Positions 37,601 through 45,413 of a DNA stretch of 64,000 bases are shown piece after piece; position 1 is the first letter of the stretch, and every line of letters begins with the position of its first letter. A program made the translations under genes and the position numbers. Under the pieces are notes generated by a model. The model was not told where the DNA came from. It saw only the letters and a program-made list of their open reading frames with translations, and searched no databases. Source of the stretch: Chitinophaga pinensis DSM 2588 (GTDB taxonomy: Bacteria; Bacteroidota; Bacteroidia; Chitinophagales; Chitinophagaceae); NCBI RefSeq assembly GCF_000024005.1, contig NC_013132.1:6628001-6692000 (forward strand). The letters are read 5' to 3'.

Positions 37601-38956
37601 TCATTACGTACTTATTCAGACTCGCTGAAAACACAGCTCGTCATCATCCAGAATAAAACCAGGGAAGTTGAACATGCAAAACTGACAGCGGCCTATCTCA
37701 CGAAATCCCGCTCCCTCATGCATTCAGATCCTGCTATGGCTTATCAGCTGGCGCTTGAATCTTTGAAATACGACAGCGGTAACCAGAAGATCAAAAACTA
37801 TATTCACGATACCCTGAACAACCGCAATACCTTCTACGAATCTTTTATTGTTGATAATGTCTCTTCCGCCTTCTTTGCTGATAATGGAAAAACAGTGCTC
37901 GCGATACAGGGAGATAATAAATTCAGGCTACTGGATCTATCCAATCATAAAGATACCAGCATCGTCATCAATGGAAAGATTCTCTCTGCACAATTCAGTC
38001 CGGTGGACAATAGTGCATTGATCGCTACCCGCAACAATATCTTTAGTTACAACGCCAACGGCGGACTGAGAGCCACTTCTGAAAGAATGGAAAATGTAGT
38101 AAAAGCCATGTATACCGCCAGAGGCAGGATCATTGTCGTCACGCCGGCAGAAGTACAGATCCGGAAAAATGTTAACGCTACAACAGCAGTAGTGATCCCT
38201 TCGGGGAATAATGGCGATGATACAGAAGTCAGCTCCAATGATTCCTTATTATACATCAGAAAGAATGACGTTATTGAAGCGTATGACCTGACTAACGGCA
38301 GACTGATACGCACTTACCAGGAACCAAACAGTTTCCTGGCCAAAGGAGGTAACGGCTTCATCGCAGTGTCCGGAAAAAGACTGCTGCTGGCGAGAAGTGC
38401 AGGCAATAAAGTCCTGACGGAAAGATACTTTGTACCACTGGAAAAAGACTATTCCAGGGTCTCTATTGTCAGCATCGCGGATAATCTGCGTACCCTGCTC
38501 TTTATGGCGGAACCGGCCGAACAGCAACAGATGCAACAACAGCAACAGGTACAGCAACAACAGATCAGTAAAAACTTTATCAGGCCACAGCTGACTAATC
38601 CGCCAATATTATATGCATTCAGTCTGCCGAAGAGCAGCAGAAAATTACCCGGTAATATTCCTTATGCCAGACGTGTCGTACTGTCTGAAAACGGGAACTA
38701 TATCATTACAGGTGAAAGCGGATCTCTGTCCATATATGATAACAACGGGTACCGTGTAGAGAATTTCGGGGGTTATGCAAACTATACCATCTGGGCCTTC
38801 AACCCGGTCAATACAGATATGATCATGAGCATGAATGGCGTCAAACTCAAACTATGGCTAAAAGGTACGCCGGATGCACTCTCCGCACAAAGAAAATTGA
38901 GAACATTCAGCTCCGCCGAACTGGAAAAAGCATTGGAAGATATTGCTATCCGATAA
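34655..38956 (+). CDS. Membrane-anchored protein with two tandem nSTAND NTPase modules, coiled coils and propeller-like C-terminus
   Basis: 1433 aa. Two STAND modules lie in series, each starting with an NPFK-L-x-x-Y...GR motif (residues 7 and 378). Module 1 has Walker A GMSGVGKTS at 47-55 and Walker B FLVFDQLEE at 120-128. Module 2 has Walker A GPSGSGKSS at 418-426 and Walker B IYIDQFEE with Asp476. Each ends in a winged-helix-like part with THDSL or AHDSL. A charged coiled coil (about 770-858), one transmembrane segment (about 862-882) and a second coiled coil (about 890-1010) follow. The C-terminal 420 residues are repetitive beta, WD40- or propeller-like, with a Gln-rich insert near 1288-1303. 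Probable sensor and ATP switch for the upstream CHAT protease. The two modules are about 371 residues apart, suggesting internal duplication. Confidence 0.85.
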   Translation: MMKLMENPFKLLESYTKEDKDIWGGRSAEIEHLYNLSFAANLILVYGMSGVGKTSLIQCGLANKFRRTDWHAVWITRKEDLNKSLTGTLSQEAGDSPSAPPSPVPEIIRRVYLKHFKPIFLVFDQLEELFIFGSNGEIQAFIGTIKEILSSDIQCKIILVVREEYHGHLKILQDAGLPVFKASVKIEPMSIPEATEAVSKLLDKYNIQTPDADHRSCAAKIATDCSIDSRVDLANLQVYLFWAWEKAAEKAPPDADIAFTHNILREIGDGRNVLTRYLNAVVERVSKGKTGGVWFLLQHFVSRSQTKQPLRLAELQDIDQQTARMWLNELSKSKLVKCGRETDNEVYNLTHDSLVPLIILKKTAASRGRNIHPSVKGNPFKGLPAYEEKDATIFFGRSLILRELLTFFEDKRLLVIVGPSGSGKSSIIKAGIIPALKTEGYTVIHGEPGTHPMVFGREIQRRLTDLNGGRSLIYIDQFEELSTQASTQESEEFIRLLNDVQNNADPALRQLKIILSVRADYEYEFERALGGWREAKKTIPDLMESAVREIITEPAYLAGLEYKPTYLVDNIVRDVMQSNGTLPLLSYALEQMYIEYEKSGVNDGFLTEDHYNAIGGVVDGLRLRASKLYSYSDPETQHTIKNVMLRMLSLSINEKASKRILAEDLVYESPVENERVQKVLNELVNSRLIVSGPDENGQIYYEPAHDSLIRSWNLIGDWIKQYGKDLLYLQQDLSDAVKQFRLNPKKLWHDDPKLNTLLNIMKSPDNWLNRQETNFVKKSLQRRNELEDRKKRREQELVEEKISRQEAVAKLSTEKEKREKELLEEKLSKQEAIAKLNSEKEAVLLEKLKGEKAKTRLQKQRTILLALGLISLLIAASYVYSQWNKSEKSVLQIKELNHRLQSSADDLTKLNQSLNVIAEKARQSAVEANIARQKADSAASKEKKARTIVEKQKKELLIKQNALISSQEEVKRYSLSLQAKADSLRTYSDSLKTQLVIIQNKTREVEHAKLTAAYLTKSRSLMHSDPAMAYQLALESLKYDSGNQKIKNYIHDTLNNRNTFYESFIVDNVSSAFFADNGKTVLAIQGDNKFRLLDLSNHKDTSIVINGKILSAQFSPVDNSALIATRNNIFSYNANGGLRATSERMENVVKAMYTARGRIIVVTPAEVQIRKNVNATTAVVIPSGNNGDDTEVSSNDSLLYIRKNDVIEAYDLTNGRLIRTYQEPNSFLAKGGNGFIAVSGKRLLLARSAGNKVLTERYFVPLEKDYSRVSIVSIADNLRTLLFMAEPAEQQQMQQQQQVQQQQISKNFIRPQLTNPPILYAFSLPKSSRKLPGNIPYARRVVLSENGNYIITGESGSLSIYDNNGYRVENFGGYANYTIWAFNPVNTDMIMSMNGVKLKLWLKGTPDALSAQRKLRTFSSAELEKALEDIAIR

Positions 38957-38966
38957 TTATATAGCT

Positions 38967-38997
38967 ACACAAGCAGCGCACGAAGTGCTGCTTGTGT
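38967..38997. terminator. Hairpin between convergent genes
   Basis: Perfect 11-bp stem ACACAAGCAGC (38967-38977) and GCTGCTTGTGT (38987-38997), 9-nt loop. It starts 10 bp after the stop of the nSTAND gene and ends 9 bp before the end of the convergent hydrolase gene. There is no long T run, so termination efficiency is uncertain. Confidence 0.6.
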
Positions 38998-39006
38998 AAC
39001 ACCACA

Positions 39007-39987
39007 TCAATCAGGGAATGCATACGTTTCGGCAATCCATGTAAAGCCTTCGTCTTTCTTTTTCACATGTCCGATACCGGGCCATGGCAGGTGATAAGAA
39101 AATACCTTCGTCCGGTCTTTCGTCAGGGATTCCAGCACCTTTCTACGCGTAGCTGCTGCCAGTGTAAAATCAGTATCGCCATCAAAGCCCCACTCCGGAT
39201 GGGGGAATAACAATACATCTGAATGTATCAGATCAGCGATATGTACGATCTCCTCATTGCCGGAGAATACCCGTACCAATGTGTGTCCTGGTGTATGACC
39301 CGGCGCTGCCTGCAAACGCACACAACCAAATAAAGTTTCCTCGTAACCAAAGAAATGAAGGCGGTCTTTCAGGGCAGTTAAGGTCTGCTTGGTAGCGACC
39401 AGTATTTTTGCCAGCAAGGCTTTATTTCCAAATTTACTTTTAGAGAAATCCGGATAATCTGACATCCAGAAACGATGCTCCGTCTCTGACATATACACCT
39501 GTGCCTGCGGGAAGACAAGTTGCCCGTCCTGGCTGAACAGTCCGCCGATATGATCCGGATGCGCATGTGTAATCACAATCTGTGTTACTGCATTCACATC
39601 CATACCCGCGTCTTTTAATGACTGTGGCAGCCAACCGCAATCAGGGCCGAATCCGAAGCCAGCACCGGTATCTATCAGTATCACTTCTTTGTCTTTCTTG
39701 ATCAGCAGCATATTCATACCCAGATCGACGGCCTTCGTAGAACGAAAGCTGCCTTCTAACAGTTTTGTTACTTCTGCCGCAGGTACGTCCTGTGCAAAAT
39801 GGTCCTGCACAGGGCTCATGACAATATGCCCGTCAGTAACAACTGTCATTTCCAGATCGCCCAGCTGAAAACGGTGATAAGGTCGCTCGCTTGCTGTTTT
39901 GAGGGAACGGGCCAGCAGCTTGTGTACAGGTAATGTAGCGCCAAGGCCAAGAATAGCTATTCTCTTTATGAGGGTTCTTCTTTCCAT
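39007..39987 (-). CDS. Metallo-beta-lactamase-fold hydrolase with Tat-type signal
   Basis: 326 aa from the ATG at 39987 (MERRTLIKRIAILGLGATLP), preferred over an in-frame TTG two codons upstream. The twin-arginine start and hydrophobic stretch suggest Tat export. The zinc motif is THAHPDHIGG (about residue 125), with further ligands in APGHTPGHT and HIADLIHSD. The family includes lactonases such as N-acylhomoserine lactonases and detoxifying hydrolases; the substrate cannot be told. It is divergent from an HxlR regulator across a 29-bp palindrome, so expression is probably induced by a small molecule sensed by that regulator. Confidence 0.85.
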   Translation of the reverse strand: MERRTLIKRIAILGLGATLPVHKLLARSLKTASERPYHRFQLGDLEMTVVTDGHIVMSPVQDHFAQDVPAAEVTKLLEGSFRSTKAVDLGMNMLLIKKDKEVILIDTGAGFGFGPDCGWLPQSLKDAGMDVNAVTQIVITHAHPDHIGGLFSQDGQLVFPQAQVYMSETEHRFWMSDYPDFSKSKFGNKALLAKILVATKQTLTALKDRLHFFGYEETLFGCVRLQAAPGHTPGHTLVRVFSGNEEIVHIADLIHSDVLLFPHPEWGFDGDTDFTLAAATRRKVLESLTKDRTKVFSYHLPWPGIGHVKKKDEGFTWIAETYAFPD

Positions 39988-40003
39988 CTTCAAATATTTA
40001 GGT

Positions 40004-40034
40004 CAAAAGTATGGGGGTTGTATCTTTGAGTCAA
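40004..40034 (-). promoter_or_regulatory. Bacteroidota promoter of the hydrolase gene
   Basis: On the minus strand TTGA (40034-40031), 19 bp, then TACTTTTG (40011-40004), an exact match to TAnnTTTG. Predicted transcription start is near 39998, leaving a leader of only about 10 nt before the ATG at 39987. The -33 box is 6 bp from the palindromic operator. Confidence 0.75.
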
Positions 40035-40040
40035 GTAAGT

Positions 40041-40069
40041 ACTTTTAAGTATCCAGGATACTTAAAAGT
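40041..40069. promoter_or_regulatory. 29-bp perfect palindrome, likely HxlR operator
   Basis: ACTTTTAAGTATCC (40041-40054), a single central A, then its exact inverse GGATACTTAAAAGT (40056-40069). It sits between the -33 box of the hydrolase promoter and the regulator start at 40107. HxlR proteins bind such inverted repeats as dimers, so this probably controls both genes. Confidence 0.8.
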
Positions 40070-40106
40070 TACTAACATTGATTATCAATAGCAAAAAAGT
40101 GGTCGC

Positions 40107-40499
40107 ATGGCAAAGAAAAATATAGAGGGCACTATCTGTGCAGTCGATTTCGCATTCAGGAGAATTGGTGGTAAGTACAAAGGGCGGATCCTCTGGTACC
40201 TGCATCAGTATGGCGTATTACGTTACGGCGAATTGCGGCGCAGTATAAAGGATATTACCACTAAAATGCTGACACAGACCCTGCGTGAACTGGAAGAAGA
40301 CGGACTGGTACACCGGGAAGTATTTCAGTCAATGCCTCCCCGTGTAGAGTATTCACTGACAGATTCCAGTAAACAACTGATACCTTTTATCGATCATTTA
40401 CGGCAATGGGGAGATAAACAGATGGCAAAAGAAAATATCCCCGTCATCAAGAGTAGTTTATCTTGTATAATCACGGAGGAAGAACAGGCCGAAAAATAA
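40107..40499 (+). CDS. HxlR-family winged-helix transcriptional regulator
   Basis: 130 aa. The family pattern is clear: CAVDFAFRRIGGKYKGRILWYL, then FGEL-type YGELRRSIKDITTKMLTQTLREL (recognition helix), EEDGLVHREVF, and PPRVEYSLTD. These are dimeric repressors or activators that often respond to electrophiles, aldehydes or lactones and regulate a divergent neighbour. Here the neighbour is the metallo-hydrolase. A Cys near the N-terminus (ICAVD, residue 12) is at the place where redox-sensing HxlR members carry a reactive cysteine. Confidence 0.92.
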   Translation: MAKKNIEGTICAVDFAFRRIGGKYKGRILWYLHQYGVLRYGELRRSIKDITTKMLTQTLRELEEDGLVHREVFQSMPPRVEYSLTDSSKQLIPFIDHLRQWGDKQMAKENIPVIKSSLSCIITEEEQAEK

Positions 40500-40527
40500 A
40501 AAGCCCCGGCAATTACCGGAGCTCTTT
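40497..40527. terminator. Bidirectional terminator between regulator and lipoprotein genes
   Basis: AGCCCCGG (40502-40509) pairs with CCGGAGCT (40516-40523) with one wobble pair; it is followed by TTTTT on the minus strand and CTCTTT on the plus strand. Confidence 0.7.
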
Positions 40528-40532
40528 ACTGT

Positions 40533-40551
40533 AAAAAACGGATTATATCCG
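40533..40551 (-). terminator. Short terminator hairpin right after the lipoprotein stop
   Basis: CGGAT (40539-40543) with ATCCG (40547-40551), 3-nt loop, followed by T6 on the minus strand. It lies just before the stronger bidirectional hairpin, forming a tandem pair. Confidence 0.55.
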
Positions 40552-40552
40552 G

Positions 40553-41095
40553 TTATTTCATTTCAACGCCAACTGAAACCCTTGTTTCATCATAAAACAG
40601 GTTCAGGTTTTTGGGTTTTGCACCCGCTGGCAGTTTGAATTTGTTTTCTTCTGAAGTTTTTGTAGACTCCGCGTCAACATTTACAGTGTTGTAATTGTCG
40701 TGCGTCAGGTTATTTCCATTATCCAGTTGCAGACGGAAGTCATTTGGATTAAAGAAAATACCATTGCCACCTACTGCATTTTTGTTGGTCACTTCAATTT
40801 CGTAGGTAATTTCAGTACCAGTTACTTTTCCATCCGGGTCAGCTAACTCGATACCTTTTGCATTTTTCAAACGAACAAAGACTTCTTTTTTCTTGCCCAG
40901 GAATACGGAATCCGGAGCGAAAGTAATTGCGAACGTCTTAGGCTCGTTTGCTGGGGTGCTGGCAGCTGGAGTGCTTTCAGACTGCTGTTCGGAGCTGGGG
41001 GCCTGTTGATCAGCATTCTCTGTTTTGTTCTTTCCTTTACATGCAGCCAGAGCTACCATGAGGGCAACAGAAGACACAAGAATGATCCTTTTCAT
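40553..41095 (-). CDS. Small lipoprotein, DUF4352-like fold possible
   Basis: 180 aa. Signal peptide with lipobox LAAC (MKRIILVSSVALMVALAACKG), so it is anchored in a membrane through Cys19. A Gln/Ser/Ala-rich linker follows, then a beta domain with FAITFAPDSVFLGKKKEVFV, ITYEIEVTNKNAVGGN and FRLQLDNGN, which resembles the immunoglobulin-like DUF4352 pattern of bacterial lipoproteins. Function unknown. It has its own terminators and stands apart from its neighbours. Confidence 0.8.
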   Translation of the reverse strand: MKRIILVSSVALMVALAACKGKNKTENADQQAPSSEQQSESTPAASTPANEPKTFAITFAPDSVFLGKKKEVFVRLKNAKGIELADPDGKVTGTEITYEIEVTNKNAVGGNGIFFNPNDFRLQLDNGNNLTHDNYNTVNVDAESTKTSEENKFKLPAGAKPKNLNLFYDETRVSVGVEMK

Positions 41096-41256
41096 CGTAT
41101 AATTATTGGTTTAGAATTAAAGATGGATGGTCAATAGAAAAATATAATATATACGAATGTAAGCACTTTTTATATTATCTGCTATCAAATCCGGCATTTT
41201 ACGTAGCAGGATAAGGGTTACAGCCAAAAATGCGTAGAACTACGTATACATTCCCG

Positions 41257-41529
41257 CTAATATTCTACAAACAGTTTATCAGGATAACACCACAACCATC
41301 GGTCACCAGGTTCCGCCGAAGCCACCACCGGATGCCCTGTAGCATGATGATGACGTGTCATATGTTTATTAGGTGACTGGTCACAGCAAAGGGTCTCACC
41401 ACAGGTCTGACAGGTACGCAGATGCACCCAGTCGCCCCCGTTTTTGATACATTCCTCACATACGCCATCCTGGCCTATTTGCACTTCTTTGATATCTCTG
41501 ATGTGTTGACAGGTTTGCTGTTCTTGCAT
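41257..41529 (-). CDS. UBP-type zinc finger protein
   Basis: 90 aa, essentially one ZnF-UBP domain: CQHIRDI, CEECIKNGGDWVHLRTC, CGETLCCDQSPNKHMTRHHH, then TGHPVV. All expected Cys and His ligands are present. In eukaryotes this domain binds the C-terminus of ubiquitin; many bacteria carry stand-alone copies whose role is unknown. The Trp-containing end (DRWLWCYPDKLFVE) matches the aromatic patch of the family. It is a single gene with no evident operon partners. Confidence 0.88.
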   Translation of the reverse strand: MQEQQTCQHIRDIKEVQIGQDGVCEECIKNGGDWVHLRTCQTCGETLCCDQSPNKHMTRHHHATGHPVVASAEPGDRWLWCYPDKLFVEY

Positions 41530-42051
41530 AATGACAGGATTTGATGTGCTATAATTGCGTTAACAGGCGACAAGATAATATATTCCGGCTGCTTTTGTAA
41601 CAGAATTTATTGTCATTGAACCGGTTATTCATATACGATTCCTATCTGCCCTACACACAAAATCCTCTGCCAGGTATCCTGTTTCATAACACTTATTTCC
41701 CCTCCGCGAGCATCCTCTCCCCTTATAAACGATTGAATCCTAGAACGTTACAGACACTCTTCGTTCAAAACAGCCTTAAATCACTGATAATTAGCCAGAT
41801 AGGCATTGTTCATTCGATGTAGAACGTAGATAAGCCGTTATTATCCCAATACCTGTCCGTTCCGGAACGAAGCAGTAACGGCATAATAACGGCGTAATAA
41901 GGGTATACATCGAAGAAATATACCCACATATGCAACCAATAGTCTGACTATACTTTCACTATACTTACTCTACCTTACACTTCCCTTTTTAACGCAGGTG
42001 TAACGGCGCAGATGTACTATCAAGCGACACTTACTACCTGATTCCTGGTGT
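41530..42051. other. Intergenic region with structured element
   Basis: 522 bp. A plus-strand frame at 41610-41822 has no homology-like pattern and I do not accept it. The only organised part is the inverted-repeat element at 41834-41893. No terminator is obvious for either flanking gene. Confidence 0.5.
41834..41893. repeat. Nested inverted repeats around a 12-bp palindrome
   Basis: GCCGTTATTAT (41834-41844) and its exact inverse ATAATAACGGC (41883-41893) enclose CGTTCCGGAACG (41858-41869), a perfect palindrome. A further TAACGGC copy lies at 41876-41882. It could form a cruciform or structured RNA, or be an operator cluster. Confidence 0.6.
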
Positions 42052-43755
42052 TTAATGCTTAACACCTATGTTTTGCAGCACAAACGCCTGTACCAATGCT
42101 GCCGGCACTGCCAATGTAACCGTTCTGGAGTGTCGGGCGATATTGATACCCGCCAATACACCTGCTGTCGTAAACACCGGCCCTCCGCATTGCTCCGGCC
42201 GGAGTATGGCATCATGTGCAATTACTGATTGAAAACCATCTCTACGCTCGCTTTTACCACCGCGGAACAGATCTGTAGCATGTGTTGCCGGCAACTGCGG
42301 ACGTTTTGCCAGTACAATCGTGTCATTCACTTCAGCCACCTGGTGAACTTTACCCGCTACGCCATCTGTCCCCTCTGCTACCGCATGTAGCCGTCTCTTT
42401 ATGATAACCGTATCACCCGGCCAGTAAGCAGACAATTCCCGGCCATAATCCATCGGCTCATTCACAGCAACACCATTAATACTGATGATTTCATCGCCGG
42501 GAGTAGCCCCTTTTGCATCCGCCGGAGATCCCGGCATCACATAGGTCAGTACTAAAGGTTGCTTGTCAGGAGCGATTGCCGCACCCAGAAAACCAAGGCT
42601 GCTCATTTTCGGCAGACTGAATGTATCCTTTCCAAATACACTGGCAATCGCCAGGGTATCCGGTTGCGGAGATAACAGGAATACACCGCGGCCAATAGCA
42701 ACCGGACCGTTTACCGGAAATGCAATACCTCCTTTTACATGTGCATCCAGCCCTAACAAAACCAGGTCATTTTCCTTGTCACGGGCAATGATCCGGGTCT
42801 TTATACTTTTACCATTATATAAAACAAGCGGCTCCTGTGCCACCTCGCTGTTCTTACTCACAACAAAAGATTGTCCCTTTACATCGATCAGCAGACCATT
42901 GATGCTACGCTGCTGGTTCCCGGCCACGCTTTCCACCTGTACACTGGCCATTTTATTCAGCTTATTCGTCTTCATGGTCAGTCTCAGGCTTTCCAGCTGA
43001 TCATGACTGCTGATCAGTCCTTCCGACGGATCTGTATTGATACTATCCCTTATCTCCGGGTATTTTAAATAATGTACCGGCTGCAACAATGCGGCCCAGT
43101 ATTTACGATACAGATCAACTGGTACATCATAGTTCTTCTTTTCATCCGGTTCTATCGCGCTTCTCAAACCAATAACCCGTCCAAGGTAGTCAAACAGCGG
43201 TCCCCCGGAATCTCCAGGTTCCATCATACAGGTCGACTCAATAAAGCCTTTCTCATTCTTTACGCGGGTAATATGTCCGGCCGTCATCATAGGCAGGGGC
43301 TGATTCAGACTCTCCGGATAAGCGATACTGAAACAGGGCTCATTTTCCTTCAGATCATAAGACCAACCCATCGGCGCAACAGGCCAGTCGCCCGGTGTAA
43401 GGATCTTCATCATCGCCACATCCGGCAGCTCCGGTGTTTCCGGAAAATTGATTTTACCCAGGGCCATTGCGATGGCGGCCCTTCCGTCTGTAAAAGTTAC
43501 CATATAAGTATTACCGGGTACCGTCGTATGGGCGACCGTCAGTATATGCCCCTCTTTTGTAACCACAACACCGCTGAACGTAGCGCTCATCTGCTGGTGG
43601 GTAGTGGTGTCATAGGTCCACATACGTACATAAGCAGGCGGAAGTTGTGTACTGATAGTCTGTAATGCAGATGGTTGAAACGCTGCAGGGCGCTGGCAAT
43701 AGGTATTCCCTGCTATCAGGAGCAGGAAAAGGATTAATAGTTGGTTTTTTCTCAT
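42052..43755 (-). CDS. Secreted double trypsin-fold protease with PDZ domain
   Basis: 567 aa with signal peptide (MRKNQLLILFLLLIAGNTYC). The first HtrA/trypsin-like domain has a complete triad: His76 (LTVAHT), Asp112 (PDVAMM) and Ser183 (EPGDSGGPLFD). A second similar fold starts near residue 285 (FVVSKNSEVA, DKENDLVLLGL) and contains a PDZ domain at about 390-450 (MPGSPADAKGATPGDEIISINGV). Near its end the expected GDSGGP reads EQCGGPVF, so Ser is replaced by Cys, and the His position is not conserved. The second half is probably a pseudo-protease or substrate-sensing module. Envelope quality control is a likely role. It is divergent from an M48 protease gene. Confidence 0.85.
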   Translation of the reverse strand: MRKNQLLILFLLLIAGNTYCQRPAAFQPSALQTISTQLPPAYVRMWTYDTTTHQQMSATFSGVVVTKEGHILTVAHTTVPGNTYMVTFTDGRAAIAMALGKINFPETPELPDVAMMKILTPGDWPVAPMGWSYDLKENEPCFSIAYPESLNQPLPMMTAGHITRVKNEKGFIESTCMMEPGDSGGPLFDYLGRVIGLRSAIEPDEKKNYDVPVDLYRKYWAALLQPVHYLKYPEIRDSINTDPSEGLISSHDQLESLRLTMKTNKLNKMASVQVESVAGNQQRSINGLLIDVKGQSFVVSKNSEVAQEPLVLYNGKSIKTRIIARDKENDLVLLGLDAHVKGGIAFPVNGPVAIGRGVFLLSPQPDTLAIASVFGKDTFSLPKMSSLGFLGAAIAPDKQPLVLTYVMPGSPADAKGATPGDEIISINGVAVNEPMDYGRELSAYWPGDTVIIKRRLHAVAEGTDGVAGKVHQVAEVNDTIVLAKRPQLPATHATDLFRGGKSERRDGFQSVIAHDAILRPEQCGGPVFTTAGVLAGINIARHSRTVTLAVPAALVQAFVLQNIGVKH

Positions 43756-43923
43756 TTTCTAACCCGGATCTTGGAAGCCGGAAAACTAAAGATAATCTAC
43801 CAATCGCAGGTTTTTATATCTCCCGCAGGGAAAAGCACAGTCACCTTACAATGAAAAGCTTAGATATATATTTAAAATAATTATCTTGCAATCATTATCC
43901 GGAATAAGAAGGACAAAACAAGC

Positions 43924-45396
43924 ATGAGACCTATACCAAAGTATGTATCCCTGCTGCTGTTACTGCTCGTTGTAACCAGTCAGGCAGCCCAAAGTCAGCA
44001 AAATGAGCTTTATAGTTACCAGGACCTCTCCCACCTCTTTTACCAGAAGCAGAAGGACTCTCTGCAGAAAGCATGGACCTGCCCTGCCAATTACAAAGAC
44101 AAGGAAACACAGAAGAAATACAGGGAGATCTGGGACGGACGCACCGAGTTTTTCACCGGCGCTATCAAATCCGATAACTATATCTATGACAAAGACGTAT
44201 ACACCTACGTATACAGTATTATCACAGAAATCTGCAAAGGCAATAAAAGCTATCTGCCTGCACAGCCTTTCCTGGTGCTGGACAGAAGTCCGTCTATCAA
44301 CGCCTATGCAGTAGGTAATAATGTGATCGCTGTCAACCTCGGCCTGATCCAGTTTGCCAGAACAAAGGAGGAAATTGCCCTGACACTCGCACACGAACTG
44401 TCGCACAACATCCTCCTGCACGCAGAAAACAGTATGAAGAAACGTGCGGAATGGCTGACTTCCAGCGAATATAAACAGTCGATGGATGAAGTGCTCGACT
44501 CCAAATATGGCAGACTGACACGCCTGAAAAAGGTATTCGAAAACTACTCCTTTGACAGAAGCCGTCACCAACGTTATCATGAAGGAGACGCAGACTCCCT
44601 CGCCGTTGTCCTGCTCAAAAACGCCAATATAGCCTTTGACCCGAACGTGTTCCTCCGTCTGGATACCTCAGACATGTTGTATCACCAGCCGCTGAAACAA
44701 CCGGTAAAAAACTATTTTGCCGCTTATGGTGTAAACATAGAGGACGCATGGCTGAAGAAACGCTCTAAAGGTCTTTCCACCAGGACTTATAACTTCCAGG
44801 AAAACGTAACCTTGCAGGATTCCCTGAAAACGCACCCTGACTGTGTGGACAGGTATAATAAGACGAAAGTGGCTGCCACCATGCCGGTGCCACAAACGCC
44901 GATCCCCGCGATCGTGAAGGAGAAAGCCAATAAAATGCTGATATGGAACATGTATTGTAACATGAACCTGGCACCCTGCCTCTATCGCGTACTGATGGCC
45001 AAAGACAACGGTAATACCGATCCATGGTACGATTTCATGATCCATAATATCATGCTGGAATTGTTCCATGCCGACAATGAACTCCATCGCTTTGCCGCTA
45101 TCGGGGTAACGCAGAAGGAATATATCTCTAAAGACTTCTACGAACTGCAGACAATGCTGGAACAGATCCCGCGTGAAGAACTGGGTAAAAGCTGCCAGCA
45201 ACTGCAAAGCGCCGGTTTCTGGAGCAAAATGCAGGCCCAGGAGCAAGGCTTCAAAACATTGATGCAGAGCATTGCACTCAACAAAGAGAGCGATGACGCC
45301 AACAAAACAAAAGCCGCTAAATCCTTTACGGAAAAATATACCAGCAGTCCGTATGGTGAATATGCAGACGACCTGAAGAAAGATACAAGGAAGTAA
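43924..45396 (+). CDS. Secreted M48-family metalloprotease
   Basis: 490 aa. Signal peptide (VSLLLLLLVVTSQAAQSQ). Catalytic motif LAHELSHNILLH at about residue 157, with the third ligand region EGDADSLAVVLL about 60 residues later. Preceding sequence INAYAVGNNVIAVNLGLIQ is the standard M48 strand. The C-terminal 200 residues are helical and charged and lack TPR repeats. It is a soluble or envelope-attached peptidase (BepA/LoiP-like fold), probably degrading damaged envelope proteins. The next gene starts 17 bp downstream, so the two form an operon. Confidence 0.88.
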   Translation: MRPIPKYVSLLLLLLVVTSQAAQSQQNELYSYQDLSHLFYQKQKDSLQKAWTCPANYKDKETQKKYREIWDGRTEFFTGAIKSDNYIYDKDVYTYVYSIITEICKGNKSYLPAQPFLVLDRSPSINAYAVGNNVIAVNLGLIQFARTKEEIALTLAHELSHNILLHAENSMKKRAEWLTSSEYKQSMDEVLDSKYGRLTRLKKVFENYSFDRSRHQRYHEGDADSLAVVLLKNANIAFDPNVFLRLDTSDMLYHQPLKQPVKNYFAAYGVNIEDAWLKKRSKGLSTRTYNFQENVTLQDSLKTHPDCVDRYNKTKVAATMPVPQTPIPAIVKEKANKMLIWNMYCNMNLAPCLYRVLMAKDNGNTDPWYDFMIHNIMLELFHADNELHRFAAIGVTQKEYISKDFYELQTMLEQIPREELGKSCQQLQSAGFWSKMQAQEQGFKTLMQSIALNKESDDANKTKAAKSFTEKYTSSPYGEYADDLKKDTRK

Positions 45397-45413
45397 TTGG
45401 TCTGAATCTTATT

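Noticed and set aside
34655..38956. STAND protein as the missing eCIS ATPase
   Set aside because: It belongs to the STAND class with a partner protease on the opposite strand, unlike the Afp15-type ATPase.
41610..41822. 70-codon plus-strand frame in the gap before the double protease
   Set aside because: No domain pattern and no clear ribosome site; composition like intergenic DNA.
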